This document shows positions 26,964 to 35,639 of a stretch of 64,000 nt of DNA, in pieces. Numbering within the stretch: the first letter of the stretch is position 1; each line of letters begins with the position of its first letter. The notes beneath the pieces were generated by a model. That model was not told the DNA's origin. It did no database searches and saw nothing but the letters and a program-made list of their open reading frames with translations. The position numbers were made by a program, and so were the translations under genes. This DNA is from Levilactobacillus mulengensis (lineage in GTDB: Bacteria > Bacillota > Bacilli > Lactobacillales > Lactobacillaceae). The stretch covers positions 1 through 64,000 of the forward strand of contig NZ_RHNW01000001.1 in the NCBI RefSeq assembly GCF_003946045.1. The letters are read 5' to 3'.

Positions 26964-29612
26964 ATGGCCAAATTACCGTTTTATCAGGAAACTGTTACCG
27001 ACTTATACCAGCGCTTGCAGACCAGCGAGCACGGGTTAAGCTCGGCAACCGCACAGGAACGTCTCTCGGCGAATGGACACAACGTCTTGAACCAGCAGAA
27101 GACTACATCCCTGGTGCAGAAATTTTTCGCGCAGTTCAAGGACTTCATGATCATTGTCTTACTGGTGGCCGCGCTGATTGCCGGGCTGACGGGCGAGGTC
27201 GTGGATGCCGTCATTATCCTGGTCGTGGTGGTGCTAAACGCCATCTTCGGGGTCTTTCAGGAGGCCAAGGCCGAGGAAGCCATCAACGCCTTAAAGGAAA
27301 TGTCGGCCCCCAACGCCACGATTCGCCGGGACGGCCAGGTCATGACCGTTAAGAGCGACGAGCTGGTCGTGGGAGACATCGTCTTGCTTGAGGCCGGCGA
27401 TATCATTCCCGCCGATCTGCGTTTGCTCGACGTGGCTTCGTTAAAGGTCGAGGAATCCGCGTTGACCGGGGAATCGGTGCCCGTGGAAAAGGCGGACGCC
27501 ATCTTGACCGGCGCGGACCTGCCCATCGGGGATCGCCACAACATGGCGTTCATGAATTCTAACGTCACGTACGGTCGGGCGACCGGGGTCGTGGTGGCGA
27601 CTGGGATGCAGACGGAGGTCGGCCGCATCGCCGGCATGATCGAAGCCGCAGATGAGACCACCACGCCGCTCCAGGCCAACCTGACCCAGTTAGGAAAATC
27701 GCTGACCATCTTGATCCTGGTGATTGCGGCGATTGTCTTTGCGATGGGGATGTGGCGGCAGGCCGAGAGCCTGATTGACATGTTACTGACGGCGATTTCC
27801 TTGGCCGTGGCCGCGATTCCGGAAGGCTTGCCCGCCATCGTCACGATTACCTTGGCGCTGGGAACCCAGCGGATGGCCAAACGGCACGCCATCGTCCGAA
27901 AGCTACCCGCCGTGGAAACGCTGGGGAGCACCGACATTATTGCCTCGGATAAGACCGGGACGTTGACCCAAAACAAGATGACGGTCGAAAAGGTTTACGA
28001 GGACTTACGGTTAGCCGACGCCCATATGGTTGATTTTGACCGCGAGGACCGGTTGGCGCAGGTCATGATTCTCAGCAACGATACCAAGGTGACACCGGAT
28101 GGCTTAGCCGGTGACCCCACCGAAACGGCGCTAGTACAGTACCAACTGGACCGCAACTATCCGGTTGATCGGGTGTTAACGGACATGCCCCGGGTCGCAG
28201 AAATTCCGTTTGACTCCGAGCGAAAACTCATGTCGACGGTCCACCCCTTAGCGGATGGCCGTTTCCTGATTGCCGTCAAGGGCGCGCCGGATGAACTGCT
28301 GAAGCGCGTCACCCGGTTGGCCAAGGACGGTGCCATTTCACCCCTGAGCGACGCCGACCGGCAACACATCTTGGATACCAACCACAACATGGCCACCCAG
28401 GCCTTACGGGTCCTGGCGTTTGCTTACCGCATCACGGATCAGGTACCCACGGATATGACCAGTGAAGCTGTGGAAAATGACCTGATTTTGGCCGGCATGG
28501 TCGGCATGATCGACCCCGAACGCCCAGAGGTGGCCCAGGCCGTGGCGGATGCCAAATCTGCTGGGATACGGCCGATGATGATCACCGGGGACCACCGCGA
28601 TACGGCCGCTGCGATTGCGGTCCGGCTGGGCATCATCGACAAGGGTGAGACCGCCGCTGTGATTACCGGGGCCGAACTCGATGAGATGGACGACGCCACC
28701 TTTGCTAAGAAAGTGAGCGACTACGCGGTTTACGCCCGGGTCGCGCCCGAGCACAAGGTCCGCATCGTCAATGCCTGGCAGAAGCGCGGCAAGGTCGTTG
28801 CCATGACCGGGGATGGGGTCAACGATGCCCCCGCCCTGAAGGCCGCCGATATTGGAATCGGCATGGGCATCACCGGGACCGAGGTTTCTAAAGGCGCCAG
28901 CGATATGGTCCTGGCCGACGACAACTTCTCCACCATCGTGGTCGCCGTGGAAGAGGGACGGAAGGTCTTTGCCAACATTCAAAAGGCCATCCAATACCTG
29001 CTGTCCGCCAACCTGGGGGAAGTCTTGACCCTGTTCATGATGACCATGTTGGGTTGGCAAATTCTGGCGCCGGTCCACATTCTCTGGATCAACCTGGTGA
29101 CCGATACCCTGCCAGCCATTGCGCTGGGGGTCGAACCCATGGAACGCAACATCATGAAGCAGCCACCACGGGGTCGGAAGTCGAACTTCTTCTCCGGTGG
29201 GGTCTTCGGCGGCATCATCTACCAGGGGCTGTTAGAGGGGGGCATTACGCTGATCGTCTACTGGTTGGCGTTGACCTACCCGGTACACGCAACGGCCAGC
29301 CTGGCCCACGCCGATGCCTTAACGATGGCCTTTGCAACGTTGGGACTGATTCAACTGTTCCACGCCTTTAACTCTAAGTCGATTCACGGCTCGATCTTCA
29401 CGGTCGGCCTCTTCAAGAACAAGTTCTTCAACTGGGCCATCGTGATTGCCTTTGCCTTACTGGCCATGACGATTCTGGTGCCCGGCTTGAACGGCATGTT
29501 CCACGTTGCCCACCTGGATGGGTTCCAATGGGCTATCGTGCTGGCGGCTTCGTTTATGATGATTGTGATCGTGGAAATTGTTAAGTTCTTCCAGCGCCGC
29601 GTGTTAAAATAA
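26964..29612 (+). CDS. P-type cation (Ca2+/Mn2+-like) transporting ATPase
   Basis: 882-aa P2-type ATPase of the SERCA-like group. N-terminal cation ATPase domain, actuator motif ALTGESVPV, TM4 ion-binding AIPEGLPA, phosphorylation site DKTGTLT (Asp329), nucleotide-domain KGAPD, hinge TGDGVNDAPALKAADIGI, then a C-terminal group of transmembrane helices. Start ATG 26964 after caggaggaatt. The preceding manganese-type riboswitch and attenuator suggest Mn2+ efflux when the metal is high, as for yoaB/mgtA in other Lactobacillales. Ion specificity is an inference from that context; sequence alone suggests Ca2+-type. Confidence 0.92.
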   Translation: MAKLPFYQETVTDLYQRLQTSEHGLSSATAQERLSANGHNVLNQQKTTSLVQKFFAQFKDFMIIVLLVAALIAGLTGEVVDAVIILVVVVLNAIFGVFQEAKAEEAINALKEMSAPNATIRRDGQVMTVKSDELVVGDIVLLEAGDIIPADLRLLDVASLKVEESALTGESVPVEKADAILTGADLPIGDRHNMAFMNSNVTYGRATGVVVATGMQTEVGRIAGMIEAADETTTPLQANLTQLGKSLTILILVIAAIVFAMGMWRQAESLIDMLLTAISLAVAAIPEGLPAIVTITLALGTQRMAKRHAIVRKLPAVETLGSTDIIASDKTGTLTQNKMTVEKVYEDLRLADAHMVDFDREDRLAQVMILSNDTKVTPDGLAGDPTETALVQYQLDRNYPVDRVLTDMPRVAEIPFDSERKLMSTVHPLADGRFLIAVKGAPDELLKRVTRLAKDGAISPLSDADRQHILDTNHNMATQALRVLAFAYRITDQVPTDMTSEAVENDLILAGMVGMIDPERPEVAQAVADAKSAGIRPMMITGDHRDTAAAIAVRLGIIDKGETAAVITGAELDEMDDATFAKKVSDYAVYARVAPEHKVRIVNAWQKRGKVVAMTGDGVNDAPALKAADIGIGMGITGTEVSKGASDMVLADDNFSTIVVAVEEGRKVFANIQKAIQYLLSANLGEVLTLFMMTMLGWQILAPVHILWINLVTDTLPAIALGVEPMERNIMKQPPRGRKSNFFSGGVFGGIIYQGLLEGGITLIVYWLALTYPVHATASLAHADALTMAFATLGLIQLFHAFNSKSIHGSIFTVGLFKNKFFNWAIVIAFALLAMTILVPGLNGMFHVAHLDGFQWAIVLAASFMMIVIVEIVKFFQRRVLK

Positions 29613-29619
29613 GTATTAA

Positions 29620-29805
29620 CAGCGCCTCCGGGCCGGTGAAAATGTGCCGGAACGCGGTGGGCGCCGTCTGGAGCCGAAGGGCGGTCTCCAGACTTACTTT
29701 GAGCCTCCTAACCCGAGTCTCAAAGATAGCAGTGGTCTAAGCGGTAAACCGCTAAGGCCACTCCCACGGCTGAGCACATTTTCACCGGCCCTGCGGCTCA
29801 CACTG
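29620..29805 (-). repeat. Element R copy 9, short form
   Basis: Starts 8 bp after the ATPase stop. Plus-strand closing arms gggccggtgaaaatgtgc (29630-29647) and gcacattttcaccggccc (29774-29791), perfect over 18 bp. The usual G-C pair in aaatgggc is replaced by T-A (aaatgtgc/gcacattt), a compensated change. Hairpin 3 gtctggag/ctccagac, hairpin 2 ctttgag/ctcaaag, hairpin 1 agtggtctaagcggt/accgctaaggccact. Confidence 0.88.
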
Positions 29806-29943
29806 GTTTAGCCCGCGGGGGTGCGATTGGTTTGGATGGTAGTCATCGACTTTTAAACGGATGATGTTTATTCGTTCAGCATTAGTCCGAAGTCGTCTAC
29901 CACTATCCAGTTAAAACAAATTTTGAAGTTACTCAAAAAATCT

Positions 29944-29973
29944 GCCCACTCGTGTGTTTTTCGAGTGGGCTTT
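29944..29973 (+). terminator. Terminator before the AAA gene
   Basis: gcccactcg / cgagtgggc perfect 9-bp stem, then ttt; a run of six A precedes it, so it may work in both directions. Confidence 0.7.
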
Positions 29974-29998
29974 CTAGTATCCGAAAGGAGTTGGGACC

Positions 29999-31171
29999 AT
30001 GGCATTAACCTATGCGTCTTGTTTACAGGCTGCCGATGTTATTTTGAATAGCGGGGCCGTGCCCACGATTGTTGGCGAGGCCGGTATCGGGAAGTCCGCG
30101 CTGGTGGCCGATTTGGCGCAGCGACGGCAGGCAAAATTGTTTACGACCGTGGTGAGTTTGGTGGAAAAGGGCGACCTGGTGATTCCCGTGCCGCCGTTGA
30201 CCGCCGATTCCTTTGTGCAGACGGCTAAGTACGGGTCGTTGGCCGACGTGCAATTTGGTTACTCACACACCCTGGTCGCCATGATTCGCTATGCCGAGGC
30301 GCATCCTGACCAGGAAATTATTTGGTTCCTGGATGAGTTCAACCGGGGCACCCAGGCCGTTCAGAGTGAACTCATGAACTTGGTGCTCCAGCGACAAATC
30401 AACACGCTGACGCTGCCGGACCAGGTCCACCTGATCTTGGCGGAGAACCCGGATGCCACGATGGCCGGGTTTGCCCAGAGTCACTACGGCGTCACGCCGG
30501 GGGATGCGGCGATTGCCGACCGGACGACGCGGCTAGTCTTGCAGGCCGACGTCTCGTCTTGGTTGGCGTGGGCAACGACCCTGGTCGACGGACAGCCGCG
30601 GATTGATCCGTTGGTCACGGCCTATCTTCAAGAGACGCCCGCTGACCTGCACGTGGTCGCCGCGGATAATTTGGCGGATGACGACCTCCAACCCACGCCG
30701 CGGGCCTGGGAGCGCGTTTCTCGGGCACTTCGCGAGTTGGAACGGCAGGGGCTCTTCCACCAAACGGCCGTGATGACCGCGATTATCCAGGGAAACCTGG
30801 GCGTGACCGTGGGGACGGCCTTTGCCAGCTACGTGACCACCCAGCGGCCCGGTCTGACGGTGAAACAGGCGTTGACGGCACCGACTGCGGTCGCCACCTT
30901 TCAGACGTTAGCCGCCGCGCAACAACAGACGATCCTGCAGAACTGCTTGGCGAGTCCAGACTGGCCGCTGACGGTCGATGCCACGGCTAGCCGGTTTACA
31001 GAATTACTAGACGTGTGCCCACCGGACGGGCAGTTTGCGATTGCCCAACGGATGGCGGCCCAGCCAAACTTATTTGAAAATTTAGCCGCCGCTCACGACC
31101 AACTCGGCGTGGCGGCGTTATATCAGAGTTTAACGTTGGTTGGCAAACGTAGTAGTGAAATCGAGGTGTAG
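29999..31171 (+). CDS. MoxR-like AAA ATPase
   Basis: 390-aa AAA+ protein. Walker A GEAGIGKS (26-33), Walker B IIWFLDEFNR (Asp112-Glu113), sensor-like AENPD and arginine-rich DRTTRLVL, as in MoxR/CbbQ-type ATPases. Such ATPases usually remodel a VWA-domain partner; the next gene, 3 bp downstream, encodes one. The target of the pair is unknown. Ribosome site aaaggag. The C-terminal third (after about residue 230) is family-specific and helical. Confidence 0.88.
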   Translation: MALTYASCLQAADVILNSGAVPTIVGEAGIGKSALVADLAQRRQAKLFTTVVSLVEKGDLVIPVPPLTADSFVQTAKYGSLADVQFGYSHTLVAMIRYAEAHPDQEIIWFLDEFNRGTQAVQSELMNLVLQRQINTLTLPDQVHLILAENPDATMAGFAQSHYGVTPGDAAIADRTTRLVLQADVSSWLAWATTLVDGQPRIDPLVTAYLQETPADLHVVAADNLADDDLQPTPRAWERVSRALRELERQGLFHQTAVMTAIIQGNLGVTVGTAFASYVTTQRPGLTVKQALTAPTAVATFQTLAAAQQQTILQNCLASPDWPLTVDATASRFTELLDVCPPDGQFAIAQRMAAQPNLFENLAAAHDQLGVAALYQSLTLVGKRSSEIEV

Positions 31172-31174
31172 GCC

Positions 31175-32488
31175 ATGACGAGTCTGACGCAGGACCTGCA
31201 ACGGCTTCGGCAGGCCTCGCCCAGTGACCAACCGGCTTCGGCGCGGCGAGTTTACCGGAACGCCGTTTTGTATTTGTTGCAGCACGACCCATTCTATGGG
31301 CACGTGCTGAGTCGAGTAACGGTGACCGTCGCTGATCAGCGCGCACCTCTAGGATTGGTGCCCACGGAACGAGATTGGCAACTGGCCTTAGGTCCCGGTG
31401 CGCTGGCCCAGACGACTTGGACGGGTCCCCAGTGGTTAGCAATGTTGCGACACACGGTGCTACATTTATTGTGGCGGCATCCCGAGCGCTACGCCGCGGC
31501 ACTCCAAACACCAGCGCAGGCCGGACTCGTTCGCTGGGCCACGGATGCGGCGGTCAACGACTACCTGACGGATCTCCCATCGACAGCCGTGACCAGTGCC
31601 AAACTCGCGACGGCATTGGGTGAACCCGTTTTGCCACGGCAGGATTCGGCGGTGTACTTGCGCCAGCTCCGGCGGTGGCAGGCCCAACAGACGGCTACCA
31701 CGCAAGACCGGCAGCCGGGCGGCCCGGATAGTGCGGACACGGCCGTAACTCAGGATGGCCACGCTGGCTGGCGGGGGGCGACTGACCAGGCCGCGGCTAA
31801 CCGCGAACACTGGCGTTCTCAGCTTTTTCAGGCCGTGAGCACGGACTTGTCCGCCAAGGAGCGCGGCACGTTGCCTGGCAGCATGCAGGCGGCCCTCACA
31901 CCGACGCTGGCCCAACACCCCTTAGATTGGCGGGCCTTGCTGAAACGGGGGCTGGGTCAAGTGTCCACGGGGCGGCAAGCGGCGTACGGTCGCTTTAACC
32001 GCCGTCAGCCGGTACGCATGGACCTCCCGGGTGACATCGTGCAGACCTGGCGGCAGGTCGCCGTCTTCGTCGATGAGTCGGGGTCCATGGGCAATCGTGA
32101 GATCAGTTACCTGCTGGGGCAGATGGCCACGTTATTGGCCGTTTATCCCGCTCAGGTGACGGTTTATCCGTTTGATACGGTCGTGGACCCGGCCAACAGT
32201 TTTGCCCTGGAGAAGCGCCCCCAGCGCCTGCAACGGACGGGTGGGGGTGGCACCCGTTTTCAGGCGGTCTTTGACACGCTACCCCGTTTGTTTGCCGGCA
32301 GACCGAACCAAGTTGTTGTGATTTTGACCGACGGCTATGGCGAAGAACAACTGCGGCCCACGTTACCGGTGATGGTGATCTGGCTCCTAACGAGTCCGGT
32401 CAGTCAATTTTCTGTGAAGCAAGCCCCGGGCACCGTGGTCAGTCTGACCGACGACCCGCAGTGGCAGGCGTTGAGGAGGCATGAATGA
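31175..32488 (+). CDS. VWA-domain metallopeptidase-like protein (DUF2201 type)
   Basis: 437 aa. The N-terminal region contains RHTVLHLLWRHPERY (about 92-106). This resembles the HExxH helix of the DUF2201 predicted metallopeptidase domain, but with Thr replacing Glu (H93-T-V-L-H97), so peptidase activity is doubtful. A variable Gln/Thr-rich linker follows. The C-terminal von Willebrand A domain has an intact metal-ion site DESGSMG (Asp300) and the later ILTDGYGEEQ. It likely works with the AAA ATPase upstream. Overlaps the next gene by 4 bp (ATGA). Confidence 0.82.
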   Translation: MTSLTQDLQRLRQASPSDQPASARRVYRNAVLYLLQHDPFYGHVLSRVTVTVADQRAPLGLVPTERDWQLALGPGALAQTTWTGPQWLAMLRHTVLHLLWRHPERYAAALQTPAQAGLVRWATDAAVNDYLTDLPSTAVTSAKLATALGEPVLPRQDSAVYLRQLRRWQAQQTATTQDRQPGGPDSADTAVTQDGHAGWRGATDQAAANREHWRSQLFQAVSTDLSAKERGTLPGSMQAALTPTLAQHPLDWRALLKRGLGQVSTGRQAAYGRFNRRQPVRMDLPGDIVQTWRQVAVFVDESGSMGNREISYLLGQMATLLAVYPAQVTVYPFDTVVDPANSFALEKRPQRLQRTGGGGTRFQAVFDTLPRLFAGRPNQVVVILTDGYGEEQLRPTLPVMVIWLLTSPVSQFSVKQAPGTVVSLTDDPQWQALRRHE

Positions 32489-32775
32489 TGTTAACGGCTA
32501 ATGAATTACGTTCCTTGATACAACAGGATGCGGCTTACCGCAACGCGCGAGCCGTTTTGACCGGTGAGTGGGCGTCACGGGCCGAGGAAAACCCGTTGTT
32601 CCGCGCACCGATGACGATTGCGGATTTAAAATTTGCGCGGGACCTGCAGGCGGCTGGTGTGGTGACGTCAAACCTTGATTTTGACGATTATGCCGCCGTT
32701 CAGGCCTGGATCACGACAAATCGGGCGTCGTTGACCGGGGATGATCTGGCTTGGTTGCGAAGGAATTTCGATTAA
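32485..32775 (+). CDS. Small hypothetical protein of the MoxR-VWA operon
   Basis: 96 aa, not recognised. Soluble, mostly helical composition, no membrane segment; starts MMLTANELRSLI. It overlaps the VWA gene, so it is made with it and may be an adaptor or substrate of the AAA-VWA pair (inference). Confidence 0.7.
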   Translation: MMLTANELRSLIQQDAAYRNARAVLTGEWASRAEENPLFRAPMTIADLKFARDLQAAGVVTSNLDFDDYAAVQAWITTNRASLTGDDLAWLRRNFD

Positions 32776-32799
32776 TTTCAAGGTGTAAAGAAAAAACCC

Positions 32800-32828
32800 T
32801 TTACATCATATCCAGAAACTGGTATATT
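32800..32828 (+). promoter_or_regulatory. rpsP promoter
   Basis: TTTACA - 17 bp - TATATT, about 35 bp before rpsP. The same -35 box and spacing recur upstream of rplS. Confidence 0.8.
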
Positions 32829-32862
32829 ATTACACGTTGAAAGAAATACAGGAGGTGTCTAC

Positions 32863-33138
32863 ATGTCAGTTAAGATTCGTTTAAAGCGGATGGGTTCTAA
32901 GAAGCGCCCATTCTACCGGATTGTGGTTGCCGACTCACGGAGTCCTCGTGACGGTCGTTTCATCGAACAAGTTGGAACGTACAATCCAGTTACCCAACCT
33001 GCTTCAATCACGTTGAAGGAAGAATCTATCATGAACTGGTTGAACAATGGTGCTCAACCTTCAGATACGGTTAAGACTTTACTCTCCAACGCTGGTATCA
33101 TGAAGCAATATCATGAAGCTAAGTACACTAAAAAGTAG
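32863..33138 (+). CDS. rpsP: 30S ribosomal protein S16
   Basis: 91-aa small-subunit protein starting [32 protein letters not shown], the conserved S16 pattern. Strong ribosome site aggaggt. First gene of rpsP-khpA. Confidence 0.97.
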   Translation: MSVKIRLKRMGSKKRPFYRIVVADSRSPRDGRFIEQVGTYNPVTQPASITLKEESIMNWLNNGAQPSDTVKTLLSNAGIMKQYHEAKYTKK

Positions 33139-33147
33139 TGATTAGCA

Positions 33148-33408
33148 ATGACCGATTTTAAGGCATTAATTCTAGCAATTGTTAGCCCACTCGTGGAGCA
33201 TCCCGAGGACTTGGTGGTGACACCGGTCGAGACGGATCGCTTTTACGAATATCGGTTAGCCGTTCACCCCGATGATGTCGGACGGGTGATCGGTAAACAA
33301 GGCCGCGTGGCGCAGGCAATCCGAACGATTGTCTACAGCGTTCGCGTTCAAGGCAATAAGCGAGTACGGCTCATCATTGATGACCGTCCCGCACAGAAAC
33401 TCGAGTGA
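33148..33408 (+). CDS. khpA: KH-domain RNA-binding protein KhpA (YlqC)
   Basis: 86-aa single KH domain with the GxxG loop in VIGKQGRVAQAIRTI. In Firmicutes it pairs with KhpB/Jag and affects cell elongation and division through RNA binding. It follows rpsP by 9 bp with a weak ribosome site, so it is probably translated by coupling. Its stop codon lies inside the terminator stem. Confidence 0.92.
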   Translation: MTDFKALILAIVSPLVEHPEDLVVTPVETDRFYEYRLAVHPDDVGRVIGKQGRVAQAIRTIVYSVRVQGNKRVRLIIDDRPAQKLE

Positions 33409-33434
33409 GGCGGCAACGTTTCCTCGAGTTTTTT
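33397..33434 (+). terminator. khpA terminator overlapping the stop codon
   Basis: aaactcgag / ctcgagttt stem followed by T-run; the left arm codes for the last residues of KhpA. Confidence 0.85.
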
Positions 33435-33496
33435 GTTATAAAAAATTCGAAATTAACATCTAAAATAAATTACTTTAAAATTAGGGAGGCAAATAA

Positions 33497-34015
33497 ATGG
33501 CTTATTATACGGTAGGCACCATCGTGAACACGCACGGTATCAAGGGTGAGGTCCGCGTCATTGCGACCACGGACTTCCCAGAGAGTCGCTTTGCGGTCGG
33601 TTCAACGCTCTATGCGTTTCAGCAGGGTCAAAGCAAGCCCGTCACACTGACCGTGGCGACCATGCGCAAGCACAAGAATTTTTACTTGCTGGGCTTTGAA
33701 GGCAAGCCGTCGATCAACGACGTGGAAATTTACAAGCAGAGCACACTCAAGGTCACGGACAATGAATTAGAAACCGGCGACCTCCAACCGGGTGAGTACT
33801 ACTATCACCAAATCGTGGGCCTGAAGGTCGTCACCGAAGACGGCGAGGAGCTGGGCGAAATTAAAGAAATCTTGTCACCAGGCGCCAACGACGTGTGGGT
33901 CGTGGACCGGCCAGGCAAGGAAGACCTGTTGCTGCCAAAAATCGACGACGTGGTTAAAAAGGTTGATTTGGATGCCGGTCAAGTCACGGTAGAATTGATG
34001 GAGGGACTCGAGTAA
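33497..34015 (+). CDS. rimM: 16S rRNA processing protein RimM
   Basis: 172 aa. N-terminal RimM beta-barrel ([15 protein letters not shown]) and C-terminal PRC-barrel ([23 protein letters not shown]...). Helps assemble the 30S head with S19. Ribosome site agggaggc; stop overlaps the start of trmD by one base. Confidence 0.95.
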   Translation: MAYYTVGTIVNTHGIKGEVRVIATTDFPESRFAVGSTLYAFQQGQSKPVTLTVATMRKHKNFYLLGFEGKPSINDVEIYKQSTLKVTDNELETGDLQPGEYYYHQIVGLKVVTEDGEELGEIKEILSPGANDVWVVDRPGKEDLLLPKIDDVVKKVDLDAGQVTVELMEGLE

Positions 34016-34779
34016 TGCGCATCGATGTGTTAAGTTTATTTCCCGATATGTTTTCCGGCCCCATGCACGATTCCATCGTGGGTAAGGCGATTCAAAATGG
34101 GCATCTGACCATGCCCGTCACCAATTTTCGCGACTACTCGACCAACAAACACGGCAACGTCGACGACTACCCCTTTGGTGGGGGTGCGGGGATGCTGCTG
34201 CAGGCCCAACCCATCTTTGACGCGTTAAAAGCCACGCAGGAACAAGCCGCAGCCGAAGGGCTACCCAAGGGACGCGTGATTCTGCTCGATCCAGCCGGCG
34301 TGACGTTCAATCAGCACGTGGCCGAGGAGTTTGCCCACGAGGAGCATTTAACCTTCCTGTGCGGCCATTATGAGGGCTATGACGAGCGGATTCGCACGCT
34401 GGTGACGGATGAGGTCTCCCTGGGGGACTTTGTCCTGACCGGTGGGGAATTGGCCTCAATGGTCATGATCGACGCGACGGTGCGCCTGCTACCCGGCGTG
34501 CTGGGCAATTCGGAGTCGGCACCCGGCGATTCCTTCTCATCCGGCTTACTGGAATACCCGCAGTACACGCGACCGGCCGATTTTCGGGGGATGAAGGTGC
34601 CAGACGTCCTGACCAGTGGCGACCACGGTAAGATTGCCGAGTGGCAGCAAAAAGAGGCCCTGCGGCGGACCTACCAACGGCGCCCAGACCTGATTGATCA
34701 CCGGAAACTGACCGCGGAACAGAAGCGGTTGTTAGCGGACGTGCGGATCGAAGAAGAAGAACGGCAGGGCAAAAAGTAA
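34015..34779 (+). CDS. trmD: tRNA (guanine37-N1)-methyltransferase TrmD
   Basis: SPOUT-class methyltransferase making m1G37, which prevents frameshifting. 254 aa, N-terminus [13 protein letters not shown]; trefoil-knot SAM motifs [11 protein letters not shown] and [12 protein letters not shown] are present, and the C-terminal tRNA-binding domain ends in a charged tail. Coupled to rimM (taATG). Confidence 0.97.
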   Translation: MRIDVLSLFPDMFSGPMHDSIVGKAIQNGHLTMPVTNFRDYSTNKHGNVDDYPFGGGAGMLLQAQPIFDALKATQEQAAAEGLPKGRVILLDPAGVTFNQHVAEEFAHEEHLTFLCGHYEGYDERIRTLVTDEVSLGDFVLTGGELASMVMIDATVRLLPGVLGNSESAPGDSFSSGLLEYPQYTRPADFRGMKVPDVLTSGDHGKIAEWQQKEALRRTYQRRPDLIDHRKLTAEQKRLLADVRIEEEERQGKK

Positions 34780-34797
34780 GGAGTCAAGAAAATAACC

Positions 34798-34826
34798 TTT
34801 ACAGGCATTTCTAGATATGATACACT
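34798..34826 (+). promoter_or_regulatory. rplS promoter
   Basis: TTTACA - 17 bp - TACACT directly after trmD, giving rplS its own leader transcript. Confidence 0.75.
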
Positions 34827-34832
34827 TACTTT

Positions 34833-34900
34833 TGGCTGTTTAGCCACAGAAACAACATTCCGCTGTCGAACCTGAGAATGAATGTTGGCGAAAGGATAGA
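34833..34900 (+). promoter_or_regulatory. Probable L19 leader structure
   Basis: The 5' leader holds a small ggctgtttagcc hairpin and a longer aacattc...gaatgtt hairpin directly before the ribosome site (gaaagg). Low-GC Gram-positives are known to have an rplS leader motif thought to mediate autoregulation by L19; identity here is by position and shape only. Confidence 0.45.
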
Positions 34901-34907
34901 ATATATT

Positions 34908-35264
34908 ATGCGCCAAAACAATTTAATTGCTAAGATCAACCAAGAACAATTACGGGACGATGTTCCAGACTTCCGTGCCGGAGACACTGTTCGGGTTCAC
35001 GCCCGGATCGTCGAAGGTACCCGCGAACGTATCCAATTGTTCGAAGGTGTCGTAATCAAGCGTAAGGGTGCTGGCATCCAAGCAACTTACACGGTACGTA
35101 AGATCAGTAACGGTGTCGGTGTGGAACGGATCTTCCCATTACACTCCCCACGTGTTGCTAAGATTGACGTTATTCGTCAAGGTCGTGTACGTCGTGCTAA
35201 GCTCTACTACCTCCGTGAACTTAACGGTAAGGCAGCGCGGATCCCAGAACGCCGTCGCAACTAG
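34908..35264 (+). CDS. rplS: 50S ribosomal protein L19
   Basis: 118 aa. Starts [15 protein letters not shown]; conserved [16 protein letters not shown] and the basic [22 protein letters not shown] tail region. ATG 34908 fits the gaaagg site 10 bp upstream; an in-frame ATG at 34878 lies inside the leader hairpin. Confidence 0.97.
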   Translation: MRQNNLIAKINQEQLRDDVPDFRAGDTVRVHARIVEGTRERIQLFEGVVIKRKGAGIQATYTVRKISNGVGVERIFPLHSPRVAKIDVIRQGRVRRAKLYYLRELNGKAARIPERRRN

Positions 35265-35277
35265 TTACATTCAGAGA

Positions 35278-35307
35278 AAGTCAATCACTTCGGTGGTTGG
35301 CTTTTTT
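35278..35307 (+). terminator. rplS terminator
   Basis: aagtcaatcac - ttcg - gtggttggctt stem with a TTCG loop, then T6. Confidence 0.9.
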
Positions 35308-35332
35308 GTTTTACAGAGCCTTAGATAGCTTA

Positions 35333-35363
35333 CGTGTGTACAAGATGGTATAATGTACACACG
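35333..35363 (+). promoter_or_regulatory. Toxin-antitoxin promoter with operator
   Basis: Perfect 9-bp inverted repeat cgtgtgtac / gtacacacg with a 13-bp centre containing the -10 TATAAT (35349-35354). An operator placed over the -10, 22 bp before the antitoxin start, is what is expected for an autorepressing AbrB-type antitoxin. Confidence 0.75.
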
Positions 35364-35384
35364 AACGAAAGGGAGGTAATTTTT

Positions 35385-35639
35385 ATGATCAACCCAGAGA
35401 AGCTAAATGGACCAGTAAAGTTATTTAAAAACGGAAATTCATATGCTTTTCGACTTTCTAAAAGCGATCGTGAGTTTTTAAATGCAGATGGTGAGACTGC
35501 TTTTGAAAAAATTATATCCCCGGATGGCAAGGAAGTTACTTTTAGAAAGATCGAACAGGTTAGACCGAATGTTTTAGAGGCAGCTAACGAGTTGTTCGAT
35601 GAGCATGAAGACCTGATGAAAAGGCTAGAAAACTTATGA
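35385..35639 (+). CDS. AbrB/MazE-type antitoxin
   Basis: 84-aa protein with an N-terminal swapped-hairpin fold pattern (VKLFKNGNSYAFRLSKSDREFL...GKEVTFRKI) like MazE/AbrB antitoxins, then a C-terminal helix likely to bind the toxin. ATG 35385 chosen for its gggaggt site. Overlaps the Doc-like gene by 4 bp. More AT-rich than neighbouring ribosomal genes, suggesting transfer. Confidence 0.8.
   Translation: MINPEKLNGPVKLFKNGNSYAFRLSKSDREFLNADGETAFEKIISPDGKEVTFRKIEQVRPNVLEAANELFDEHEDLMKRLENL

Noticed and set aside
1-29805. Element R as ordinary transcription terminators
   Set aside because: They lack T-runs after the stems, are three-branched and more than 160 nt long, and separate terminators exist beside several copies.
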